A DNA stretch of 33,692 nucleotides, from assembly GCF_003336425.1 (NCBI RefSeq), contig NZ_QEIO01000054.1, positions 1-33,692 of the forward strand, in the 5' to 3' direction. The notes beneath the pieces were generated by a model. It made no database searches, was not told the DNA's origin, and was given only the letters and a program-made list of their open reading frames with translations. Numbering within the stretch: position 1 is the stretch's first letter; each line of letters starts with the position of its first letter. Shown here piece after piece: positions 23,859 through 29,931 of this stretch. The DNA is from Marinitenerispora sediminis (GTDB lineage Bacteria > Actinomycetota > Actinomycetes > Streptosporangiales > Streptosporangiaceae). The position numbers were made by a program, and so were the translations under genes.

Positions 23859-24496
23859 GCGCATCGCGCGATTTGCGTGGTCACCGCGCAGACCGTCACG
23901 GAACCGGACGCACTGCTGGACTTCTTCGAGGAGTTGGGGGCGCCAAGAGCGTCGGGTTCAACTTCGAGGAACTGGAGGGGGCCAACGAAACCCGCGAGGC
24001 CATCGAGCCCGGATTGGTCCGCCGGTTCTGGCGGATGATGTTCGAACGACTGGACATGGGCAGCACATCGCGTGTCCGCGAGGCTGACCGGCTCCTGGGG
24101 TATCTAGCCGATGTGCAGGCCGGGCAGAAGGAGCAATGGGAGAACTTCCTCCACGACCCGATCCCGACCGTGGGCACCAGCGGGGACGTTGTCGTCCTCT
24201 CCCCGGAACTGCTCGGCCTCCCGGACGCGAGGTATGACGACTTCGTCGTGGGCAACATCCTGGCCGAGTCCCTGTCCTCCATCGTGCTGCGTGCGTCTGA
24301 GACCGCCTACGTCAGGGAGTTCTTCCACGGAGTGGCGCGCTGCCGTGAAGAGTGCGAGTTCTATATGTTCTGCCAGGGCGGGCAGGCGTCGAACAAGTAC
24401 TTCGAACATGGTGACTTCGGCGCCACCGAGACGAGGTACTGCCGCAATTCAAAGATCGAACTCGTCCGTGCTTTGGGCGAGAAGATGGGAGTGTGA
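23859..24496 (+). pseudogene. Remnant of a radical SAM/SPASM cyclophane maturase (GrrM/OscB-like)
   Basis: Only the C-terminal half is present. The recognisable part begins with AICVVTAQTV (from 23868), continues to DALLDFFEELG, then jumps frame to AKSVGFNFEELEGANE. The switch lies at a run of five G (23936-23940) and is explained by loss of one base. The SPASM region follows: CREECEFYMFCQGGQASNKY and ETRYCRN supply auxiliary cluster cysteines. The N-terminal radical SAM core with its CxxxCxxC cluster is missing; the preceding stop and the rlmA gene occupy its place. A GTG at 23855 opens the second frame (213 codons), but its first 25 residues are out of register. Family members convert aromatic-x-Asn motifs into cyclophanes, matching the precursor next door. 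As it stands it should be inactive. Confidence 0.75.
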
Positions 24497-24497
24497 C

Positions 24498-24746
24498 ATG
24501 AGCAAGACGACGCTGAGCGCCTTGGAAGCGTCCGCCGAGGTGGCTACGTTCGTTGACCGAGTTGCGCTGGCGCCTCACGACGTGACGAGCAAGTTCGACA
24601 ACCGTGACACCTGGGACAATAAGGGGAAGAGCTTCGATAACCGCTCCACATGGGACAATGGAACAAGAGCAAGTAGAAGGACAGAGAGGGTCCATGGAGA
24701 CAGCCGAAAGCCGCGGCGCGCGCGTACTGCTGCCCAGCGACGATGA
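24498..24746 (+). CDS. Putative RiPP precursor with repeated FDN/WDN motifs
   Basis: An 82-residue ORF starts one base after the stop of the maturase remnant. A leader-like N-terminus (SALEASAEVATFVDRVALAP) is followed by two copies of a 13-residue unit: FDNRDTWDN (33-41) and FDNRSTWDN (46-54). Each unit has two aromatic-Asp-Asn tripeptides, six residues apart. Such Trp/Phe-x-Asn motifs are substrates for SPASM enzymes that link the aromatic ring to the beta-carbon of the third residue (triceptides). The remaining 28 residues are Arg-rich, and their 3' coding part overlaps the next gene in another frame, so the natural C-terminus is uncertain. The sequence is notably A/T-rich. Function is inferred from motif and neighbour. 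Confidence 0.7.
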   Translation: MSKTTLSALEASAEVATFVDRVALAPHDVTSKFDNRDTWDNKGKSFDNRSTWDNGTRASRRTERVHGDSRKPRRARTAAQRR

Positions 24747-25248
24747 GCCGCCGGTGACCTCGTGGCCGTACCCGAGCCCGCTCCAGGACGAAAAGGTCGG
24801 CAACGTGGGTTTCACCGGAGTCGACCTGGCCTCTCAACGCCTGGAGAACGTCACGCTCACTCGGTGCCGGTTCACCAACTCCCGGCTGATGGGTGTGTCC
24901 ATGGTGCGCGTGACCCTCAAAGATGTCCTCTTCGAAAACTGCACCTTCGACTACGCCATATGGGAGCACGTCACAGCAGCCGGAGGCGTGGCGTTCGTCG
25001 GATGCTCCTTCAAGGAAACCATCTTCGAGGGCGGCGATCTGCGGGGAACGGTCTTCGATGACTGTGCCTTGGGGGCCGAGTTCCAGAGGACCACGATGTC
25101 CGGCGCCGATCTGCGAGGCAGTGACCTTGACGCCGTGTCCGGCCTGTCGTCGCTTCGCGGCGTCACGGTGACAGAGGCTCAACTTCGCCAGCTCAGCGAG
25201 GTGATGATCCGCGACTTCGACCTCACAGTCGCCGAGTTGCCGTTGTAG
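24694..25248 (+). CDS. Pentapeptide-repeat protein
   Basis: A 184-residue protein with a right-handed beta-helix of pentapeptide repeats covering about residues 38-155. Repeats include VGFTGVDLASQRLENVTLTR, VLFENCTFDYAIW and GADLRGSDL, with F/L at the centre positions. A short helical end (EAQLRQLSEVMIRDFDL) caps it. ATG 24694 was chosen because an AG-rich segment with GAGAGGG precedes it; ATG 24658 is possible. The gene overlaps the precursor ORF by 53 bases in a different frame. Some pentapeptide proteins (McbG, Qnr, AlbG) mimic DNA and protect gyrase from peptide toxins, so an immunity role for the adjacent RiPP is conceivable but unproven. Confidence 0.8.
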   Translation: METAESRGARVLLPSDDEPPVTSWPYPSPLQDEKVGNVGFTGVDLASQRLENVTLTRCRFTNSRLMGVSMVRVTLKDVLFENCTFDYAIWEHVTAAGGVAFVGCSFKETIFEGGDLRGTVFDDCALGAEFQRTTMSGADLRGSDLDAVSGLSSLRGVTVTEAQLRQLSEVMIRDFDLTVAELPL

Positions 25249-25494
25249 CCAGCGCTGGCTTCGCGGTAGGAGTGCTGGATGAGGGCCTTGCTCGGTCATC
25301 CAGGTGAGGCCCTTTCCGCGTGAGGCACGTCGCTGCCGGTACTCGTCGCGTGACCGCACTAGCCGCACGTCACAGAGCCAGCCGCGAAGAACTGGACCAG
25401 TGCACGCGGCTGCCCCCGGAGTCGTTCGCGATCGTCGCGAGCTGACCCGGCGCGTCGCCGCCGGGCCGGGAGGACCTGCGGGCGCGGCCGGGGC
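25249..25494. other. Non-coding gap between the pentapeptide gene and hxlR
   Basis: A 14-base palindrome AGCCAGCGCTGGCT covers the pentapeptide stop (25247-25260) and may aid termination. A GTG frame at 25350-25442 would give 30 residues ending LPPESFAIVAS; I do not recognise it. It may be the tail of a lost gene. Confidence 0.4.
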
Positions 25495-25923
25495 TCAGGA
25501 CCGGGGTGGGTGCGTCCGGTCGTAGGCGGCCTGGGCCGCCAGGACGTCGGGCATCCGGCTCTCCACGTGCTCGGCGAGCGCGTGCAGCAGGGTGGCGGTG
25601 GAGGCCCCGAGCCCGGTGAGGCTGTACTCCACGCGCGAGGGGTAGCCCTCGCCGGGGTCGCGGTGCACGAAGCCGTCGCGCTCCAGCGTGCGGAGAGTCT
25701 GGGCGAGGGCCTTCTCCGCGATGCCGTCGACGCGGCGGCGCAGCTCGCTGAAGCGCAGCGGCCCCTCGCGCAGGCCCAGCAGGGTGAGCCCGCCCCACCG
25801 TCCGGTGATGTGCTCCAGCGTGGGGCGTGAGACGCAGTCGCGGGCGAGCACTTGGAAGCGCGGCGCCGACGGGCAGGGGATCGGCGCCGACGGACAGGGA
25901 TCCGGGGCGGGCGTGGCGCTCAT
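25495..25923 (-). CDS. HxlR-family (DUF24) redox-type transcriptional regulator
   Basis: A 142-residue winged-helix regulator. Characteristic elements are CVSRPTLEHITGRWGGLTLL near the N-terminus, RFSELRRRVDGIAEKALAQT in the recognition helix, and LERDGFVHRDPGEGYPSRVEYSLT in the wing. Cys30, just before the HTH, is the residue many QorR/YodB-type members use to sense quinones or oxidants. The gene is divergent from a QorB-like reductase, the same pairing as E. coli ytfH-ytfG. No Shine-Dalgarno precedes ATG 25923; a TAGCAT six bases upstream suggests a leaderless mRNA. It probably represses both genes until an electrophile or quinone oxidises it. Confidence 0.92.
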   Translation of the reverse strand: MSATPAPDPCPSAPIPCPSAPRFQVLARDCVSRPTLEHITGRWGGLTLLGLREGPLRFSELRRRVDGIAEKALAQTLRTLERDGFVHRDPGEGYPSRVEYSLTGLGASTATLLHALAEHVESRMPDVLAAQAAYDRTHPPRS

Positions 25924-25929
25924 GGTTCG

Positions 25930-25935
25930 ATGCTA
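25930..25935 (-). promoter_or_regulatory. -10 box of a leaderless hxlR transcript
   Basis: TAGCAT on the minus strand is followed by exactly six bases and then the ATG. That places the transcription start at the start codon. Confidence 0.55.
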
Positions 25936-25943
25936 GACCACGC

Positions 25944-25985
25944 GAAAGCACTTTCTTTTCGCTTGTACTTTCTCTTCGAAAGTGC
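25944..25985. promoter_or_regulatory. Operator region shared by hxlR and qorB
   Basis: GAAAGCACTTTC (25944-25955) is a near-perfect palindrome. GCACTTTC (25948-25955) reappears inverted as GAAAGTGC (25978-25985). ACTTTCTTTTCG (25950-25961) is repeated with one change at 25967-25978, 17 bases on. The A/T-rich region stands out and probably binds the HxlR protein. Confidence 0.65.
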
Positions 25986-26020
25986 CAGACTGGCGCCCTC
26001 AACCCTCAAGGAGCCTTCTG

Positions 26021-26875
26021 ATGATCGTTGTCACCGCTGCCACCGGCGCCCTGGGGCGCCTCGTCGTCGACGGCCTGCTGGAGCGCGTCCCGGCCGAACA
26101 GGTCGCCGTGGCCGTCCGCGACGCGGGCAAGGCCGCGGACCTGGCGGCGCGCGGTGTGACCGTGCGCGTCGCCGACTACGACGACCCCGCGACGCTGGCC
26201 GGTGCGTTCCAGGCCGGCGACCGGGTGCTGCTCATCTCGGGCAACGAACCCGGCCGGCGCATCCCGCAGCACAGCGCGGTCGTCGACGCAGCCAAGGCCG
26301 CCGGTGTCGCCCTGCTGGCCTACACCAGCGTTCTCGGCGGACCCGAGGCCGATTTCGCGCTGGCCGACGACCACCGGGCCACCGAGCGGCTGATCCAGGA
26401 GTCCGGACTGCCCTACGTGCTGCTGCGCAACGGCTGGTACAGCGAGGTCTACACCGAGCGGCTCGCCGAGGTGCTGGAGCGCGGCGCGGTGGTCGCCAGC
26501 GCCGGAGCGGGCCGGATCGCCTCGGCACCCCGCGCCGACTACGCCGCCGCCGCGGTGGCGGTCCTGACCGGCGAGGGGCACGAGAACCGCGCCTACGAGC
26601 TCAGCGGCGACGAGGCGTGGAGTCTCGCCGAGTACGCCGCCGAGGTCTCCCGCCAGTCCGGCAAGGAAGTCGTGTACAACGCGGTCGACGCCGAGACCCA
26701 CACCCGCATCTTCCTCGACGCCGGAGTGCCCGGGCCGTTCGCCGAGATCCTGGTCGGCGTCGACGCCGCCATCGAGCGCGGCCTGCTGGCCCGGCGCAAC
26801 GGCGACCTGGCCAAGCTGATCGGCCGGCCCACCACGCCCATCTCGGCGAGCATCGCCGCCGCACTCGCCAGCTGA
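26021..26875 (+). CDS. QorB-like NAD(P)H:quinone oxidoreductase (NmrA/SDR type)
   Basis: A 284-residue atypical short-chain dehydrogenase, almost the length of E. coli QorB (YtfG). The Rossmann motif VTAATGALGRLVVDGLL sits at the N-terminus, followed by VAVRDAGKAADLAARGVTVR. The core ERLIQESGLPYVLLRNGWYS and YAAAAVAVL match NmrA-like quinone reductases. It probably detoxifies quinones with NADPH. ATG 26021 has AAGGAG seven bases before it. It is divergent from the HxlR regulator, a pairing also seen in enteric bacteria and corynebacteria. Confidence 0.9.
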   Translation: MIVVTAATGALGRLVVDGLLERVPAEQVAVAVRDAGKAADLAARGVTVRVADYDDPATLAGAFQAGDRVLLISGNEPGRRIPQHSAVVDAAKAAGVALLAYTSVLGGPEADFALADDHRATERLIQESGLPYVLLRNGWYSEVYTERLAEVLERGAVVASAGAGRIASAPRADYAAAAVAVLTGEGHENRAYELSGDEAWSLAEYAAEVSRQSGKEVVYNAVDAETHTRIFLDAGVPGPFAEILVGVDAAIERGLLARRNGDLAKLIGRPTTPISASIAAALAS

Positions 26876-26966
26876 GCCCCGCCACCCCCGTGCCCGCCCG
26901 GGCGAGGACGCGCACGCCGCACTCTGCCGGGCGGTCACGGGACCGGGCGCGGGACGGCGGCCGGCA

Positions 26967-28097
26967 TCACGGGCTGGCGCGCAGGATGGCGGACATGGTC
27001 CCGGCCGCCTTGAGGCCGGAGCCCGTGAGGACGGTGACCACCGTGTCTCCGTCGGCGACCACGCCGCGGGCGGCCAGGTCGGGGAGTGCCGCCGCCACGA
27101 GGGCGCTGGTGGGCTCCGCGTAGAGCCCCCGGGCGGCGAGTTCGCGTACCGCGGGCGGGATGGCCGCCTCGGGTACGGCGAGGATCTCGCCGCCGGAGGA
27201 GCGGACGGCGGCGAGCACCTCCACGTCGCGCACCGGGTGCGTGATGGCGGTCCCCTCGGCGAGAGTGGGACTCCAGCGCGCGGGCGACACCGACGCGGCG
27301 CCCGCCGCGAACGCCCGCGCCAGGGGCGCGCAGTTCTCCGGCTGGACGGCCAGCAGGCGCGGCATCCGCCCGATCGCGCCCGAGCGCAGCAGCTCGCCGA
27401 AACCGATCGCGCAGCCGAGCACGAGGCTGCCCGCGCCCGCCGGTACCAGTACCGCGTCGGGAGCGCGGAAGCCCAGGTCCTCCCAGATCTCGTAGGCGAT
27501 GAGCTTCGTGCCCTCCAGGAAGAAGGGGTGCCAGTTGTGGCTCGCGTAGAACGTCCGGGCCGACCGGCGGACGGCCTCCTCCGCCGTCGCCTGCCGCGTA
27601 CCGGGCACCAGTTCGACCTCGGCGCCGTGCATCCGGCTCTGCAGGGTCTTCGCCTCCGACGTCGACTCCGGCGCGAGGATCGTCGCGCGGATCCCGGCGG
27701 CCGCGGCGTAGGCGGCCACCGACGCCCCGCCGTTGCCGCTGCTGTCCTCCACGACCGCGCCGATCCCCTGGTGGGCGAGGACGGACACCATCACCGAGGT
27801 GCCCCGGTCCTTGAAGCTGCCCGTGGGGTTGAACCACTCCGGCTTCACCGCGAGCGCCACCCCGGAGATCCGCACGTCGAGCAGCGGCGTGCACCCCTCG
27901 CCGAGCGACACCGGCGCCGGCCGCAGCGGCAGCGCCGCCGCGTACCGCCACTGCGAGCGCACCGAGGGATCGACGTCCGCGCGGGTCAGGCCGGGCTGGG
28001 CGGCGACCATCAGCGGCGATCCGTCGTCGCCGCGCCACCGCGGTTCATCGACGGGGTACCGCCGGCCGTCCCGGCCGATCAGCGCGTCGCTCGCCAT
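26967..28097 (-). CDS. Threonine synthase-like PLP-dependent enzyme
   Basis: A 376-residue fold type II PLP enzyme. The Schiff-base lysine lies in NPTGSFKDRGTS, the phosphate-contact loop in SSGNGGASVAAYAA, and a glycine-rich loop in PAGAGSLVLG. The closing VVTVLTGSGLK is typical of threonine synthase relatives. The region SLGEGCTPLLD near residue 62 is the conserved N-terminal loop. The reaction is most likely conversion of O-phosphohomoserine to threonine or a related beta/gamma-replacement; context gives no help because no other amino-acid gene is near. ATG 28097 follows GGGGAG. It may be an accessory copy rather than the housekeeping thrC. Confidence 0.8.
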   Translation of the reverse strand: MASDALIGRDGRRYPVDEPRWRGDDGSPLMVAAQPGLTRADVDPSVRSQWRYAAALPLRPAPVSLGEGCTPLLDVRISGVALAVKPEWFNPTGSFKDRGTSVMVSVLAHQGIGAVVEDSSGNGGASVAAYAAAAGIRATILAPESTSEAKTLQSRMHGAEVELVPGTRQATAEEAVRRSARTFYASHNWHPFFLEGTKLIAYEIWEDLGFRAPDAVLVPAGAGSLVLGCAIGFGELLRSGAIGRMPRLLAVQPENCAPLARAFAAGAASVSPARWSPTLAEGTAITHPVRDVEVLAAVRSSGGEILAVPEAAIPPAVRELAARGLYAEPTSALVAAALPDLAARGVVADGDTVVTVLTGSGLKAAGTMSAILRASP

Positions 28098-28332
28098 GCC
28101 TGGTACTCCCCTCCACGCGCCGGAGGCGCGAACACCGCGCGGTTCCGGTGGCGGCCGGCCCGCCCGAGCGCCGGCGCCGCACCGAGCGGGCCGCGCGGGC
28201 GCGAGCGCGGGCCGACGCGGCCCGTGCCCTCGGCTGCTATGCCCGCGCGCCCGGTCCCGGGGGCGGGCCGTGCCGGTCCGCCCCGCGACATTCTGTCCGG
28301 CCCCCCGGCGCGGAGTCCAGGCGTGCGAGCGG

Positions 28333-28338
28333 TACAGT
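28333..28338 (+). promoter_or_regulatory. -10 box of a leaderless transcript
   Basis: TACAGT is followed by six bases and the ATG at 28345. No Shine-Dalgarno exists, so transcription probably starts at the A of the start codon. Confidence 0.55.
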
Positions 28339-28344
28339 CCGCCC

Positions 28345-29004
28345 ATGTCCCCGACATCCGACGTCCCACCGCCATCCTTCCCAGCTGTGACCGCGGACGA
28401 CGTCGACCTCGCCGTGCGGCTCGCCGTGGAGCGCCTTCGCACGGTACCGCCGGCGGCGTGGGACGGCCGGGCGGGTCCGCTGGAGTGGGACCGGTGGGAG
28501 ACCGTCGAGCACCTCGGCGACGACCTCTTCGCCTACGCGGCGCAGCTCGGCCCCCGGACCCCGCCCCTGGACCGCGAGGTGCCGTTCGCCTGGCAGAGCC
28601 GGCGGCCCGGCGGCCCCGCGAACGTCGTCTACGCGGACCGGGCGGCGGGCCCCGCCGGACTGCTGTGCGTGCTGGAGGCGAGCGGCGCACTGCTGGCCGC
28701 CATGGTGCGGACGCGGCCGCCGCAGCTCCGCGCCCACCACGTCTTCGGGGTGTCGGACCCGGAGGGCTTCGCCGCGATGGGCGTCGTCGAGACCCTCGTG
28801 CACACCCACGACGCGACCGACGGACTCGGCCCCGCCTGGAGCCCGCCCGCTGACCTCTGCGCCCGGGTGCTCCACCGGCTCTTCCCGGAAGCACCGCGCG
28901 GCGCGGCCCCCTGGCCCGCCCTGCTGTGGGCCACCGGCCGCACCGAACTCCCCGGGCACCCCCGCCGCACCACGTGGCGGTGGCACGGGGAGCCCCGGGC
29001 CTAG
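28345..29004 (+). CDS. Maleylpyruvate-isomerase/DinB-like protein
   Basis: A 219-residue protein of the mycothiol-dependent maleylpyruvate isomerase N-terminal/DinB-like four-helix superfamily. Helical segments VDLAVRLAVERLRTVPPAAW and WETVEHLGDDLFAYAAQL include the conserved HxxD-like histidine region. VVETLVHTHDATDGLG carries two further histidines that could bind a metal in this fold. The biochemical role is unknown; members use mycothiol or bacillithiol as cofactor. ATG 28345 lacks a ribosome site but follows a -10 box by six bases. The gene ends at the edge of the transposase relic and seems intact. Confidence 0.75.
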   Translation: MSPTSDVPPPSFPAVTADDVDLAVRLAVERLRTVPPAAWDGRAGPLEWDRWETVEHLGDDLFAYAAQLGPRTPPLDREVPFAWQSRRPGGPANVVYADRAAGPAGLLCVLEASGALLAAMVRTRPPQLRAHHVFGVSDPEGFAAMGVVETLVHTHDATDGLGPAWSPPADLCARVLHRLFPEAPRGAAPWPALLWATGRTELPGHPRRTTWRWHGEPRA

Positions 29005-29032
29005 ATCGTTGTGGGGGGTGGCGTGCTGGTCG

Positions 29033-29452
29033 GTGGTCGTAGGCGATGAGCGATCGTTTGACGGCGGCGCCGATCGGCTGGTTGTGCCAGATCGCCGGGT
29101 TGAGCGCGCGGACGCGCTGGCACACCCGCCCCCGGTGATGCGCGCCTGGTGGCGCTTTCGGCCCGAGCTGATGGCTCAAGGTCCGGATCACCGCCTCGGT
29201 CCTGTGGCGCGGCCGGGACGGGGACACCCGCGCCGCCGGTTCCGGGCAGGTCCGGGCCGGGGCCGTGCGCGGCCACCGGCGCGCGGAGCCGGGGCTCGGG
29301 AGTACACGGGCCACGGCCACGCAGACCCGTTCGGCGTCGGTGAGCAGCCGCTGGGGGCCGCGGTTGTGTCCGTGGCGGGTTGACGGCAGGACGCGGTCGT
29401 CGAGACGGGCGTAGCAGCGCGGGGAGAAGGACGTCCACGTCCGTCTTCCCAC
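29033..29452 (-). pseudogene. Relic of an IS982-like transposase
   Basis: On the minus strand, an N-terminal piece (CYARLDDRVLPS, then LLTDAERVCVAVARVL and RRWPRT) and a C-terminal piece (AVIRTLSHQLG, then RVRALNPAIWHNQPIGA and RSLIAYDH) lie in one frame. The catalytic middle, some 150-180 residues in intact actinobacterial relatives, is missing. The frame has no normal stop after YDH. I could not identify terminal inverted repeats. The relic sits right after the maleylpyruvate-isomerase-like gene and marks an old insertion followed by internal deletion. Confidence 0.7.
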
Positions 29453-29931
29453 ACCGGTCCTGGGCACCCTTCGCTATGCCCGCCGCCGGTTCAGCGGACT
29501 CCCATCAACGGTCCAGCCGGGCTCCACCCGGCTCAAGCGGTCCCCTCCGGCCGCGTCCCGGGCGCCCTGCGCGGGGCACCGGGCGGTGGCGGTGTCCGGC
29601 TGCGGTCGCCGCTGTTCGGCGTGTCGGTGTGCTCCGGGCGGGGGCGGCCCAACTCCGGGGGCGGCGCGCTCTCTGGGCGGACGGTGCCGGCGAAGCCGCC
29701 CGTGCGGACGAATCGGCGCGCCCGGCGAAGCCCGGCGAGCGGTTCGGCCCCGCGCCGCCACCCGGCCGCCGGGCTGGGCGCGGCCGGGGCTCCGCGACCC
29801 GGTCCGCGACCGCGGCCGGGCGGCCGGAACGGCGGTCTTGACGCCGGACGGCCCGCCCCCGATGATCGGCCTGCGGTACGGGCGTGATGCCGGTATCCGT
29901 TCCCCCGATTCGGAGTACTGGAGGTACTCAG
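29453..29931. other. GC-rich gap between the IS relic and the S37 peptidase
   Basis: About 480 bases with no convincing gene on either strand. It may include more IS debris. At its right end a 6-bp inverted repeat, GAGTAC (29913-29918) and GTACTC (29924-29929), frames the GGAGGT ribosome site of the peptidase gene. Confidence 0.45.

Noticed and set aside
23855-24496. An intact 213-residue protein starting at GTG 23855
   Set aside because: The first 25 residues are out of register with the family, whereas the other frame supplies the expected sequence up to 23936. A truncated, frameshifted gene is the better reading.
25350-25442. 30-codon GTG frame between the pentapeptide gene and hxlR
   Set aside because: No ribosome site and no recognised family; possibly a gene remnant, but not supportable as a CDS.
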